The notes: a model not told the origin generated them from the sequence alone. 64,000 nt of DNA from Heliocidaris erythrogramma (GCA_025617745.1 CM046870.1:21719501-21783500); one strand, 5' to 3'. Numbered from the stretch's first letter, positions 21,015 to 32,897 are shown. Translations and numbers: made by a program.

Positions 21015-21910
21015 ACGCCAGTGACTAAAACACTAACCCTAATCCTAATTTTTAACTTAACCTAAACTCAACTGAAACATTAACCCTAATCCTAATCCTT
21101 AACTTAACCTAAAATCAACTGAAACAAAAACCATAATCATAATCCTTAACGTAAGCTAAAATCAACTGAAACAATAACCCTAAACCTAATCCTAAGGCTT
21201 AACTTCACCTAAAATCAACTGAAACACTTACCTTATAATCCTAATCATAATCCTTAACTTCACCTAAAATCAACTGAAACACTAACCCTTAACCTAGTCC
21301 TAATTAAGGCTTAACTTTACCTAAAATCAAGTGAAATACTAACCCTAACCCTAATCCTAAATCCTAAGGCTTTACTTAACCTAAAATCAACTGAAACACT
21401 TACCCTAATCCTAATCCTAAGGCTTAACTTAACCTAAAATCAACTGAAACACTAACCCTAATCCTAATTGTTAACTTATCCTAAACTCAACTGAAACACT
21501 AACCCTGTACATGTATATAGAGAGTAAAACATTATACTTCATTACTTAAGAACATCTTTTAAGTAATGAAGTATAATGTTTTACTCTCTATATACATGTA
21601 CATGTACATGTAACACCATGCTATATATGTATGTGGTTGTAATTGTTATGTTTGTAATGGAATTAATATCTTCTACTATGTAAATTTTGTAGAGGGGCCA
21701 GGCTCGACTAGCACTTGTGCTATTTTCTGGTCCCATTTACCAGCTATTATCATTTAAGTTTCAATCCTGTAACAATATTTACTGTGTGACAAATCTTGTA
21801 CACATGTTATTGTTGGTGAATAAATCAAATCAAATCAAATCAAATCAAAATCAAACCCTAATCCTAATCCTTAACTTAACCTAAAATCAACTGAAACACT
21901 TACCATAATC
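21015..21910 (+). repeat. CCCTAA-like satellite, right part, interrupted
   Basis: Same units as at 13742, with AAAATCAACTGAAACACTAA and CCCTAATCCTAATCC words. It is interrupted at 21506-21852 by a short retroelement and resumes to ~21910. Confidence 0.85.
21506..21852 (+). mobile_element. Short LINE/SINE-like 3' end with inverted 5' duplication
   Basis: Sits inside the satellite. It starts with a perfect 43-bp stem (21506-21548 with 21560-21602, 11-nt loop). It continues with a non-LTR-type 3' end (GGGGCCAGGCTCGACTAGCA ... GGTGAATAAATC) and ends in (AAATC)n at ~21824-21850. The inverted duplication at the 5' end fits a template switch during insertion. Confidence 0.65.
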
Positions 21911-24370
21911 CTATATCGATGACGAAACAAATCCAGGAGCAAATTTCGGGTCACAAGAGAATTGCTCTAATATTGTCGAATACTAGTATGATGTGGGATG
22001 TTTAACAGGGGCAGAAATGGGGCCTAAGGGGTGGGGGTCTACTATAATATTTGACATGTCGGTGGCATTGAAGACGTTGTGAAAAGGAAGCCTCAGACAA
22101 TTTTTTTTTCTGCAAAAGGAGAATGAAATATTGTTAAAGTTCTATGAATCGCGTGTTTAGAATAGATCCACCTTTTTAGGAATAGTTTTGACGACATCTA
22201 TTCAAAACACATTTCAATCTGTACATCGTCTAAAATTGTTATCAGTGATAGATGATATTTTTTTTCTTTGTCCTTTCATTACAAAAATAGAAAAGAGAAA
22301 ATTTTGAAGAAAAAAAACCTACCGGGCATAACTAAATACCACTAAACTCCACTTAATGATACTCCACTGCTACTATAGAGGTCATGAAAACTTCCTTTGC
22401 CATCATATAATCACACCTTTAAAGTGGTCTCTCTTGAGATCCCATGCACCCCCCCCCCCCTCTCCATCCGCCCATTACAAAATTTTGAAATGTAATGAAC
22501 CATGCTATCCTTGATTTAATGATGGCATCCGATTGGCTGTATGGTGATCAGTGAGATAAGGGATGTTAGACCGAAATGTTTCAAAAGCCCCCCCCCCCCC
22601 CCCATCCCTCTCCCTCCCCTTCTCCCCCCGCCCCCCTCGAAAAAGTCTTCTTGTTCAGTTGATTTTTATATTTGGATTTTTAAATTTGCCGACAATAAAT
22701 TGAGAACAGCCGATTAAAAAGTTTGAATGGATGGAGCTTGGATCACACACACCCCGAATTCTCTAGGGACGTCCCTAATTTGAAGAAAATACTGGAAACT
22801 CATTGGTCTTAAGTTTACAATCAATCATAACTCGTCATCTAAGAAGGCACTGCAACGATGATCATGTCGACATACCTTTGATTTGTAATTCCCGGTAGTT
22901 TCCGAGGACTGGGCCTGATCATGATGACCAAAGCGGTCATCACTGGCCCCGGTGTTCATCATAATATTCATGGCGATTGCTGAGTGCAAGTGTCAACTAA
23001 TACAATGACGAATTGGTGCAAACGCGTGATTGAAATACGGTGCTGACAAGAGTTCATACGTGCGGTGTTGACGCTTCGGTGTAAAGATGTAAGAGGTGAA
23101 AGATCGCAGCCAGAAGTAAAAATGTCAGAGTTAGGGATGTCTACGATAAAAAAAAATGCCAGAGGTAAATATGTAAAAGATAAAAATGCCAGGATTAAAA
23201 CTGTCAAAGTTTAAAATATAAAAGTTAAAATGTCAAAGATTTAAAAAAAAACTTAGGTATTTTACCTCTAATATTTTTACCTGGCACCCGTCAGATAATA
23301 TAGGCGTAATGCGGTTGTCAAGTATTATGTCGATGAGCCGATACGTCACATCAAATCCAACTGCACTCAAATTATTCTAATAAAAAGTAATATCCATTGT
23401 AATATCTGAAGGTAAGATTGTCTCACTATACGGGAAAATAATATGGTATGACATCAACTTGCTTTAGTGTAATATAACGAGATTAATAAAAATCACATTG
23501 TCTCATTTTCCATCATGTTGTAAAATATTTGGTAAACTGGATGAACAATGATAAGCTGTACTGCTACAGAAAAGGCTCGAATGAGACGAGAACGTGTCAC
23601 TTGTATAGTGTTGATCTATCAGCAGTATCAAATGAAGAACAAATGGTTATGTCCTGGTGAATTTAAAGATATTCTTCGATCCCTAGGAAATCTCGCCCAG
23701 TCGTCAACCATAACTTTAGCACAAAAAATAAACTCCACGATTAGACATAAACTCTGTATTTTTCGTTAATTAACGCGATCGCCGAGATGAAACATTACTC
23801 TCTGTCCGATAAACTTTGACTCAAAAGAAGCAGAGCCTATCTATATTAAAAGAAATGAGAGACAATAATGTTTGTAACAGTGAACTGCAAATTTGTTATG
23901 TACGAAATTGAACTATAACCATGCCCTTTTATATTGGTACGGTACGGAATTATTTTGACACCTTTAAATCAATATTGAGCACATGTTACCAGGGGGGTTA
24001 ACGTGTGAGAACAATTCAGCAGTGTGTGCAATGGTAATCCCATTCGTATAACAAATACAAATGATGAATACAATAATTATGTTCTTCTATATAAAACTAT
24101 GTGGAAATAATTCCACGTTGAATGAAGCCACTTTGAATGGAATAGGCCAACCATGGGCCAACTATAGCAGCGTTTAAAACGGTGTGCAGCGAAAGAATAT
24201 AACAAATATATTTCAGAATAACGTCAATTTCATGAAAACAAAGTTTTAGAAACTACATAGTTACTTCAATTATTTTAAACATCTCCAACTGTTTTCAAAA
24301 AAATTATAATGTAGGTCAATATTTGTGCATCATAATTTTATACTTTACTTACTGATATTTAATTATGTAC
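21911..24370. other. Intergenic DNA with poly-C tracts and a short repeat field
   Basis: Poly-C at ~22449 and ~22589. 23085-23260 is a degenerate AAAATGTCAGAGTTAAA-type repeat. No supported gene; the 73-codon plus-strand frame at 23548 has no splice or family support. Confidence 0.4.
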
Positions 24371-24500
24371 CCAGATCTTTGAAAAACATTGTTATCATTA
24401 TTGTTATTGTCTTTATTTTATGTTATGCACCACAGTATAGTTATGTTAATATGATTGAAAACGGTGAAAAAATTTGAATCTTGAATCTTGAATCTCGAAT
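24371..24500 (+). repeat. LINE-like 3' tail ending in (TTGAATC)n
   Basis: A CTTTATTTTATGTTATGCACC region followed by three or more TTGAATC copies (24474-24497), as seen at the 3' ends of some non-LTR elements. Confidence 0.45.
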
Positions 24501-24794
24501 ATATTATAATCGCACACCAACTGATTTGGTTCACATAAAACATTTACCATAGTAGGTGGGTTGGCGCTCGATAGGAGCTAGCATAGTCATAGTGGCGTTG
24601 GATGCATGAAGACTCCAAACAAATATTGTTACATGAATTTGGCATTGGGGCGACACGAAACTTTATTTCTTATAAGGGTGACGAGACTAAAAAAAGGATG
24701 GGGAAAAAGTTGAGCTATAGTATCTGAAACTGTAATTCCATGAAAAAATATACTGTAACGAAATTATAAAATGTTACAGGAAATTTGAAGGCGT

Positions 24795-24832
24795 GTAGGT
24801 GTGTGTGTGTGTGTGTCTCTCTCTCTCTCTTT
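24795..24832. repeat. (GT)n(CT)n microsatellite
   Basis: GTGTGTGTGTGTGTGT followed directly by CTCTCTCTCTCTCT. Confidence 0.85.
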
Positions 24833-24959
24833 CTTGCGCTCAAAACGTTCGTCTCCTTCACAGTCAATAGCTTATATTGAACTGATGGCCAGCCAGAAAG
24901 ACTTAACCGGCGTCGATGAGTTTCAGGCTTCAAATAGTTTAATTATGGAGATGACCACT

Positions 24960-25704
24960 TGGGATGCATCTACAAAATAATTGCTTGCTTGTTTTTATGT
25001 CCGTAATCAATGACATACATAATATACAACATATAAATCACGATTTACATACGTCCGATTGATAGCCCATATCAGCCGTATTAACAAAATACGGATATTC
25101 TTCCATGGGGTCCTTGATAGCAATGATACTATGTACAAATATTACAATTCTTGGAAAAAAGACTTACAAAGTCTTATTGAATACATTGTACGAAACAAAA
25201 TAAAACAAAAATGTATTGAACATGCATGATATCATTAAAAAATACAATTCTTGTCGATTACATTTGCAGTACATATTCAGGTATTTTAAAATACCTCAGT
25301 CTTCCAAGAAAAGCTATCATTTTGGCTATTTTTTAGCACATTTTTCAACTTGGTTATTCAGTTTAAGCTCTTTATCAATAAAAACTCCAAGATATTTGGC
25401 AGTGTCTACGTTCTTATTTTTTTTATTATGAATTTTAAAATCTAAATCACTGTGCCTTGCTAACATCTGTCTCGTTCCAAATAACATACCTACAGATTTT
25501 TGTACAATTTAATTCCAATTTATTTCTATTCATCCACTGGATTACTTTGGCGAGTTCGTCATTTAAAACTGTTTGGACGACTTTCGATCTTTATCAGAAA
25601 AATGCATATAAATGAAATGAACATTTGTCAATGTTCCACAAGCCATTGGCTGATAGACATCGTTGATTTTCTTGCTAGAAGTTCTGACTTTCCTAACAAC
25701 GTAA
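24960..25704 (-). pseudogene. Non-LTR retrotransposon RT, 3' part (split element)
   Basis: Minus-strand translation, with frame changes, gives INDVYQ, FSDKDRK, NDELAKVIQWMNRNKLELNC, NVDTAKYLGVFIDKELKLNN and later thumb-type sequence. These are the RT regions from just before the catalytic box (itself not preserved) through the KYLGV motif. The 5' half continues at 27890-29720; the gap is a plus-strand LINE insertion. Many stops and shifts; inactive. Confidence 0.8.
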
Positions 25705-27890
25705 TTACCATCGTACCGACTTCAGCAAGGCTTTCGATAGAGTCAACCACACCATCGCGCTAAAGAAACTCATCTCTCTTGGAGCCAGCCCATACATCAT
25801 CCGACGGATCTGTGACGTTTTGTCTAACCGTATGACTTGTGTCCGCTACCATGGTACCCTATCAGATTGGCTACCGGTTAAGGCTACCTCAAGGTACTCG
25901 GCTTGGCCCGTTGATTTTCCTCGGCCTGACAGATGGACATCTTGCGTGACCAGCCAGTTGCTCATTGGAAATATGTGGACGACATGACGTTGGCCATGTC
26001 TTGCAGAGTACAGGATCAAGGTCACGAGCTCTACCAGTCACTCATGACCCGTGAATCTTGGTGCCGTGATAACTTTGTACTCCTGAATGCTAAGAAATGT
26101 TCTACAATGCAGATAATTATGTTTCAGTAAAACTCAACTTCCACAGCTGCATGTATCCCTTAGCAATGATTCCTTGAGCATCGTCAACGCCGTAATTTGT
26201 ACATCCAGGACATTGTATCTGGTAAGGTCACTGAAAGGATTCGCCCTACCTAAACACGATCTGATCACAGTCTACACCGGGTTCGTTCGCCCTTACTTGA
26301 GTACGCTTGTCAGGAATGGCATAGTTCACTGACTAGAACTCAAAACAAATTCATTGAGAACGTCCAGAAGAGAGCCCTCAGAACCATCCTGGCCCTCCAT
26401 ATCACCCGTACGAAGACGCTCTTAAGACGACTGGCCTGTCGTCTCTTAGTTGTCGACGTGAACAGTTATATGCCTGAACTTTGTTCGTGTTGTTGTCAAA
26501 TCTGGAACAGGACGTTGGTTTGAGGCAAACTCAAATGCCAGATTACTGAGAAAAAATCCAATAAAATTATGTAATGAACCGAAATGCAGGACTGAACGTT
26601 ATAGGATAAGCCCTATTCCATATCTCGTCAGGCTTCTAAACGCGAATGGCCTCTAACCACTCCCTTATTTTTGTGTATGTATTTGTAAGCAACTGCTTTA
26701 CGATAGATCTGATGCATTTTCTCTGGGGCGATTTTATGATATATCAATGTGATTTACAATCTAAATTCAGTTATTTTGAAATACTAATTATGATAATGAA
26801 ATCTCATGTAATTTGAATTTTGTAAACATGACTTTTATTTATTATTAGAGTCACGTTACAAATCTCATTGCTACCAAATTTGTGCAATAATGCCCGTAGC
26901 AGATGATTTTTATATATTTTTAACATATTCAATATTGCCGTCTTTCAATAAGTTTGTGATATTGCATTTATACCAACTTATCAATTTACGAAATGCATTT
27001 AGTTATGATTACTATTTATCCGAATAATCCCGTTCTTTACTTGTAACTTCTTATTACTGACCTAACTGCTCATGGTATTTAAGGAATTGATTTTTTCTCA
27101 CGTTTATACGCAACTTTATACATACTTTTTAAATTTGAATTTACACAAAAAATTGAATTTTCTATACATGAAGTTACTTTCATGGTCTTATCAATAGATA
27201 TTTGCGTATAGAGAGTGGATTTTTAAAATGTGTTTATCTTTTCATAATCTTATAGTAATTGATCTTAAGAAAATATTTTTAAATTTGGGATTCTCATAAG
27301 TTTAAAAAGCATGTCATATTTATTATACGCTCTTAGTCGTTTAAGTTTGATATCTAAACCGAACCTATTTATCAAAATTCTTACCCGATTTTCCCGATGG
27401 GTGGGGACTGATCTTCCTCATTAAAAATTTCTCTCATCGTTATGTTCCTGGGTTTTTTTCTATACAAGACTTTAATGCTGTAACTTCTGTCTCACTAGTA
27501 TAATCATTCCAGTTATGCTTCTTCCTCAAATATATAGTTAATCCTGTTATCGAATATTAAAGTTTATCATAATATATAACTAATCTTATTTTATTTCCAA
27601 TTTTACCTGCCCAGGCATGAATATATAATTGAGACTTTTCTCTTCTTTAAGTCTTTTATATTTTCACCTATATAAAATGTAATAGCTTTATAGTTTAACT
27701 CTAAGAATATTATCTCATATATGGTAATATCTTGGAATGTATTCTCGATGACGCTATCTATTATTTGTCTTAACTTTGCTATGTGTTTCATGTGTCTCAT
27801 ATATATCATATTTTAAATTGTAAACTGAATCTAATTCAGCCATGTGGCTGCCATTTTCAGTATTTTTAATAAACCATTCAATTCAAAAAT
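25705..27890 (+). mobile_element. Non-LTR retrotransposon (5'-truncated) inserted in another LINE
   Basis: The RT-coding remnant is followed by ~1.2 kb of AT-rich 3' DNA. It ends with a short hairpin (CAGCCATGTGGCTG, ~27837) and TTTTTAATAAACCATTCAAT plus an A-rich end at ~27890, as usual for non-LTR 3' ends. It lies exactly between the two halves of the opposite-strand element, so it came later. Edges are good to about 20 bases. Confidence 0.75.
25712..26660 (+). pseudogene. Non-LTR reverse transcriptase remnant
   Basis: In order, across at least four frame changes: DFSKAFDRVNHTIALKKLIS (RT motif A), LSDWLPVK, the KYVDDMTLA catalytic box (~25970), WCRDNFVLLNAKKC, YTGFVRP, LCLNFVRV-like and YRISPIPYLVRLLN at the C-terminus. 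The order and C-terminal motif fit jockey/CR1-group elements. No endonuclease remains (5' truncation). Not functional. Confidence 0.85.
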
Positions 27891-29720
27891 AAATTAAATA
27901 TTACAAAGAGAATTTGCCTGATCAAGCTCCCCTGGGCACTTCGTTATCAACTGAGTATTCTTCTGAAAACACATTATTAATAAAAGTTGTAATTTTCCTG
28001 TTTGAAAAAAAAATTGTAAACCAGTCTAGATATTTTCCAACTATACACAGCCGTGACAGTTTAAATAAAAGTAGCTCGTGGTTAACCATATCGAAAGCTT
28101 TTTGTAAATATATAAATATCGCCCCGGTGCATTATTGCCCATTATCCATGGCTTGGAGCCAGTCGTCAGTTACTTTAATCAATGATGTTGTGGTTGAGTG
28201 CTTTGCCCTAAATCCTGATTGCTCTGGGACACTTTATTTAATATAATGTCAATTAACTTAATTAGCTGATTTAGGACAATTTTTTTCAAGGACTTTTGAG
28301 ATACATGGAAGAAGAGAAATTGGTCTGTAGTTATCAGGATTTGCTTTGTCACCTGTTTTATGTAAAGGAATTATTTTGGCTATCTTTCATGAGGCTGGTA
28401 CTTTTCCGTCTATAGGATTGACTTATTAATTGTGTTATAGATCCAATTAATTCGTTTGCACATTTTTAAAAATAAAAGTCGATATACCATCAACTCCAAT
28501 ACAATTTTTAGCTTAATAATTTCCTTTAAAACATCTTCCTCGTTTACTGCATGTAAAATGAACAAGTTATCAGCATTATAAGTATTAACAGAATAATTTA
28601 CACTTTCACTCAATTCATGGATCAAATCTTTCGCTACATTTGCAAAGCGAAAATTAAATTTATTAACAACACTAGAGTGTCATTAGATGAAATGGGGATA
28701 GTTGATGAAGGGCTTTCATTTGTAGTATTTTAAAACCTTCCAACTGAAGATTGATTTCTGCCTTGACTTTCACAAAATTTATCAGAATAATATTTCGTTT
28801 TAAACTATCGATTTTCTGATGTAACTTTATTTCTCAAGCGTCTATATGCTTTCCAAAACTATTCATCTTCTTTCGAAATAGCTTTCTTTTTCATTTTATC
28901 TCTACTCTTCATTAATTCAAAAAGTGATTCATTCAAGCAGGTGGATTGTTTGTTTCTTATTCTTTCAGTTTTATAAGGCATACATTTATCTATAACATTA
29001 AGCAAAAGTTCTTTCCATTTATTTGCTGCTTCATCAATATATTTAAATACTCTTTCTAAAAGTAACATATGTTTCATTCGTAATATTAAGACTTACTGGA
29101 TTTCCATACAAAATGAAACTCATTTAGTGATCACTTAGGCCATTGTGAATGACACCCCACGACTTAATTTTATAAATAGAATTAGTAACCATATGGTCTA
29201 TTAAGGCTGATGGACCGTTTACAATTTGAGAGCATTTTGTAGTATTTATTTGATCCATGGAATACGTTTTTTTTTTTCAAGTTTGTATCACCCATCAATA
29301 TTAAATGACAATTGAATACTGCTACAAATGATGTAAGTCCTTCATAATAATAAAAAAAATCATTTTTAGAATTAGGAGATCTATATCAACTGATAAATAT
29401 AATAGGTTGTGTATTCTTTAATTTGATAATAATATAGGTATAGCCTCGAGATGGGAAAGAGAGTCGTGCTCTAATACGATATAAATTTCATGTATATGAA
29501 TAGCAACTCCACCTCCAGATCTGTTTCTATACTTTCTATTACATAATGGGGTATTTCAATTTCAGTATATCTAATGCTATTATCCATTCTAGTTTCATTG
29601 AGTGCAAAAATGTGGATTTTATTTTTCATGACAATATATCACAATTCATAAATATTTTTTAATACACTAGCAATGTTTCGACGAACAAATCTCATCCCCT
29701 TAATTGATAGTTCTGTATAA
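27891..29720 (-). pseudogene. Non-LTR retrotransposon, endonuclease and RT 5' part
   Basis: Reading down the minus strand: an APE-type endonuclease remnant (IHIFALNETRMDNS, ~29600; GGVAIHIHEIYIV, ~29500), a linker with CLNESLFELMKSRDKMKKK (~28900), RT fingers (GKVPASWKIAKIIP-like; NYRPISLLPCISKVLEKIVL near 28300), NHELLLFKLS, LDWFTIFFSNRK and NVFSEEYSVDNEVPRG (27930). The frame breaks at VPRG near 27900, where the plus-strand LINE is inserted. Inactive. Confidence 0.8.
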
Positions 29721-29781
29721 ATATATATATATATATATATATAAAGAAAGTGTTCTGCGTCGGTTTAGGTAAACTATACGT

Positions 29782-30626
29782 AGAAAAGACAAATATAAAT
29801 AAAAAACCGTAGAGATGTCAATTATCCGATATTTCGGGCATAGCCCTTTGTCAAGGAATGACAAATTTAATAAGCGTCAAGCAAAAATAAGGGCAAATAA
29901 AAGACGCGCAAAATGGTTGCGTAGAAACAAGATGAAAAAGACGCGCAAAATGGTCGCGTAGAAACAAGAAGTAAGAACGCGCCAGAAGTGACGTAACAAT
30001 ACATCAAGAGAAAGAAGAAGAGCTAAGAGAGAGAGAGAGAGAGAGAGAAAAGAAAAGAAAGAGAGGGAAAGAGAAAAGAGAAAGGGACAAGAAAAAGAAA
30101 AAGATAAGAAAAGAAAGAAAGAAAATTACGTGATGGGAAATGAGCGGAAAGAAACATTAATAAATATTCCTCTTGGTTGGAGGCAGCCAAGGCGAAAAAT
30201 CATACGTTCCTCTTCCTCTTCCTGATTTTTCGCCTTGGCTGCCTCCAACCAAGAGGAATTAATGTTTCTTTCCGCTCATTTCCCATCACGTAATTTGCTT
30301 TCTTTCTTTATCTTTTTCTTTTTCTTGTCCCTTTCTCTTTTCTCTTTCCCTCTCTTTCTTTTCTTTTCTCTCCCTCTCTCTCTTAGCTCTTCTTCTTTCT
30401 CTTGATGTATTGTTACGTCACTTCTGGCGCGTTCTTACTTCTTGTTTCTACGCGACCATTTTGCGCGTCTTTTTCATCTTGTTTCTACGCAACCATTTTG
30501 CGCGTCTTTTATTTGCCCTTATTTTTGCTTGACGCTTATTAAATTTGTCATTCCTTGACAAAGGGCTATGCCCGAAATATCGGATAATTGACATCTCTAC
30601 GGTTTTTTATTTATATTTGTCTTTTC

Positions 30627-30640
<14 letters not shown>
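29782..30640. mobile_element. Inverted pair of PLE 3' ends
   Basis: 29782-30214 (minus) and 30223-30633 (plus) are the same PLE 3' region in opposite orientation. Each holds the last coding bases (TTTTTCGCCTTGGCTGCCTC), a CT/GA-rich stretch, ACGCGCAAAATGG, the TTGACAAAGGGCTATGCCCG motif, and an A/T end running into (TA)n. Both match 32525-32900 behind the coding copy. One arm has a doubled GCGCAAAATGG segment (29905-29960). Confidence 0.85.
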
Positions 30641-30659
<19 letters not shown>

Positions 30660-30812
30660 AGTGTAAGGAAATAACATATACAACAGCTTTGGCAAATCTC
30701 GTGGAAATAAATACAAATGTGAAAGAAATTGCGAGAATAACGTTGCGTAGCTCAATCAAAGTTCCCCAGAGCTGTCCTCCCTTTTTGAAATTTTTGCAAA
30801 GGCTGAAAAAAT

Positions 30813-30883
30813 GTCTCCGCCGGGAATCGAACCCGGGTCGTTGGCTTAGAACGCCAATGCCTTAACCACTAGACCACGGAGAC
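30813..30883 (-). tRNA. tRNA-Arg (anticodon TCT)
   Basis: 71 nt. Acceptor GTCTCCG/CGGAGAC (7 bp), D stem GTCT/AGGC, anticodon stem TTGGC/GCCAA with loop GTTCTAA (anticodon TCT), 4-nt variable loop, T stem CCGGG/CCCGG with loop TTCGATT. It has A box TGGTCTAGTGG, B box GGTTCGATTCC, and a run of six T just downstream as a Pol III stop. The fold is perfect, but the gene is part of a repeated unit, so it may be a mobile passenger. Isotype is read from the anticodon only. Confidence 0.85.
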
Positions 30884-31454
30884 GGGTTAGTGGTTTCGGC
30901 GACACCAGATTCAATTGACCGACAGATTGACAAATCCTCAACCTTATTAATTAATTCCTTTGTCGGGGGCAGGTGAGTTTTGAACAAAGACAAGCCGCGT
31001 GCCTCAGCTGGATCCAAGCGAATGCTTTGAATACAGTCATGTATACATTAGAATAATTATTAACAAGTGTAAGGAAATAATATATACAACAGCTTTGGCA
31101 AATCTCGTGGAAATAAATACAAATGTGAAAGAAATTGCGAGAATATCTCAAAAAGGGAGGACAGCTCTGGGGAACTTTGATTGAGCTACGCAACGTTATT
31201 CTCGCAATTTCTTTCACATTTGTATTTATTTCCACGAGATTTGCCAAAGCTGTTGTATATGTTATTTCCTTACACTTGTTAATAATTATTCTAATGTATA
31301 CATGTATTCAAAGCATTCGCTTGGATCCAGCTGAGGCACGCGGCTTGTCTTTGTTCAAAACTCACCTGCCCCCGACAAAGGAATTAATTAATAAGGTTGA
31401 GGATTTGTCAATCTGTCGGTCAATTGAATCTGGTGTCGCCGAAACCACTAACCC

Positions 31455-31525
31455 GTCTCCGTGGTCTAGTGGTTAAGGCATTGGCGTCCTAAGCCAACGA
31501 CCCGGGTTCGATTCCCGGCGGAGAC
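31455..31525 (+). tRNA. tRNA-Arg (anticodon CCT)
   Basis: Mirror copy of the 30813 tRNA, differing in the anticodon: the loop reads GTCCTAA, giving CCT instead of TCT. All stems are intact, the discriminator is A, and TTTTTT follows at once. A single T/C change at anticodon position 34 moves decoding between the AGA and AGG codons within Arg. Confidence 0.85.
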
Positions 31526-31648
31526 ATTTTTTCAGCCTTTGCAAAAATTTCAAAAAGGGAGGACAGCTCTGGGGAACTTTGATTGAGCTACGCAACGTTA
31601 TTCTCGCAATTTCTTTCACATATATATATATATATATATATAAATATA

Positions 31649-32599
31649 TGTCCTGGATATTGACATCTCTCTTACTGACACCGGTATCAAGACTTCTGTC
31701 CACTACAAACCGACTGACTCTCATGCGTATTTGAATTATGCATCATCTCATCCACCGGCTTGCAAGCGGTCTATTCCGTATTCTCAACTGACACGTGTCC
31801 GTCGACTTTGCAGTGAGGATGATGACTTCCAACGGCAGGTTGATAAGATGACTGGTTTCTTCATCCAGAGGGGATATCCTGATAGCATCGTCACCTCTGC
31901 CAAGAGCAGAATTCTCAAGCAACCTCGCGTGGGCGTTTTGGAACCTCGTATGGCAGCCACCGCCTCCAGGGTACCCTTTGTCCTCACGTAAAACCCCACC
32001 AACCTATACGTGTTGCCAAGATCATCAATGATAACTTCTCCCTCTTGCGAGATGACCCAACTACCGCAGGGATCTTCAAGGAGCCGCCTCTCATAGCGTA
32101 TCGTAAGGATCACTCGTTGCGACAAGCCTTGGTATCTTCCCGACTGCCTACTACTCCTGACCTCTCCCAGAGCGGTACCTATCCCTGTGGCAGACCCAGA
32201 TGCAACACCTGCAAAGTCACCACTGCCACTACCACCATTAGGAGTCCCAAGTCTCAATGGGCCATCCATGGAAAGTTCTCCTGCACAACGGATGATTGCA
32301 TTTATGCTATCCATTGCACCCAGTGTCTTCAGCTCTACATAGGAGAAAATAAGCGCCGACTAGCTGATCGTGTGACAGAGCATTTGAGGTCCATACGACT
32401 CAACACGCCTGGATTACCTTTGGCTGCTCACTTTAACTCACACAACCATGACATCCAGAACTTTGAAGTGTGCATAGTACGCAGTTCTTTCAGCTCCGAC
32501 CAGCTACGCAAGCAGGAAGAGGAACGTATGATTTTTCGCCTTGGCTGCCTCCAACCAAGAGGAATTAATGTTTCTTTCCGCTCATTTCCCATCACGTAA
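31649..32599 (+). pseudogene. PLE C-terminal RT and GIY-YIG endonuclease, broken ORF
   Basis: A 5'-truncated PLE starts in the RT tail (VLDIDISLTDTGIKTSVHYK, KPTDSHAYLNY) and runs to PFVLT. There a TAA at 31989-31991 and a frame change near 32010 interrupt it. From ~32045 the other frame holds PLIAYRKDHSLRQAL, the Cys cluster CGRPRCNTC, and GIY-YIG (YAIHCTQCLQLYIGENKRRL, ~32308-32370), then HFNSHNHD and KQEEERMIFRLGCLQP. The stop at 32599 is at the normal family end. Two lesions make it non-functional. Confidence 0.85.
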
Positions 32600-32897
32600 T
32601 TCTTTCTTTTCTTATGTTTTTCTTTTTCTTGTCCCTTTCTCTTTTCTCTTTCCCTCTCTTTCTTTTCTTTTCTCTCTCTCTCTCTCTCTCTTAGCTCTTC
32701 TTCTTGCTCTTGATGTATTGTTACGTCACTTGTGGCGCGTTCTTACTTCTTGTTTCTACGCGACCATTTCCTACGCGTCTTTTATTTGCCCTTATTTTTG
32801 CTTGACGCTTAATAAATTTGTCATTCCTTGACAAAGGGCTATGCCCGAAATATCGGATAATTGACATTTCTACGGTTTTTTGATTTATATTTGTCTT

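Larger units (their letters stand above)
14102..21018. mobile_element. Large insertion block within the CCCTAA-like satellite
   Basis: The left edge TAGCGGCGTAAATCGG (14103) and reversed right edge CACTGGCGTAAATCC (ending ~21016) are opposed and similar, with satellite on both sides. The inner DNA contains a GGGGCACTTATCAGA-type repeat field, a whole foldback element, microsatellites and a tRNA-like SINE head. A clear target duplication was not found, so the block may have grown by successive insertions. Confidence 0.45.
30719..31619. repeat. Large inverted repeat carrying two tRNA genes
   Basis: Arms 30719-31144 and 31198-31619 (about 425 bp, nearly identical) flank a 53-nt spacer that itself copies the arm's outer part. 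An ~80-bp segment (GTGTAAGGAAATAA to GAAATTGCGAGAAT) stands at both ends of each unit, as in 30657-30738 and 31064-31144, like short terminal direct repeats. The block is bounded by (TA)n on both sides and lies between PLE pieces. It looks like a more-than-one-unit copy inserted twice in opposite orientation. Confidence 0.85.

Noticed and set aside
23548..23769. 73-codon plus-strand frame
   Set aside because: No recognisable motif, no splice sites, AT-driven composition.
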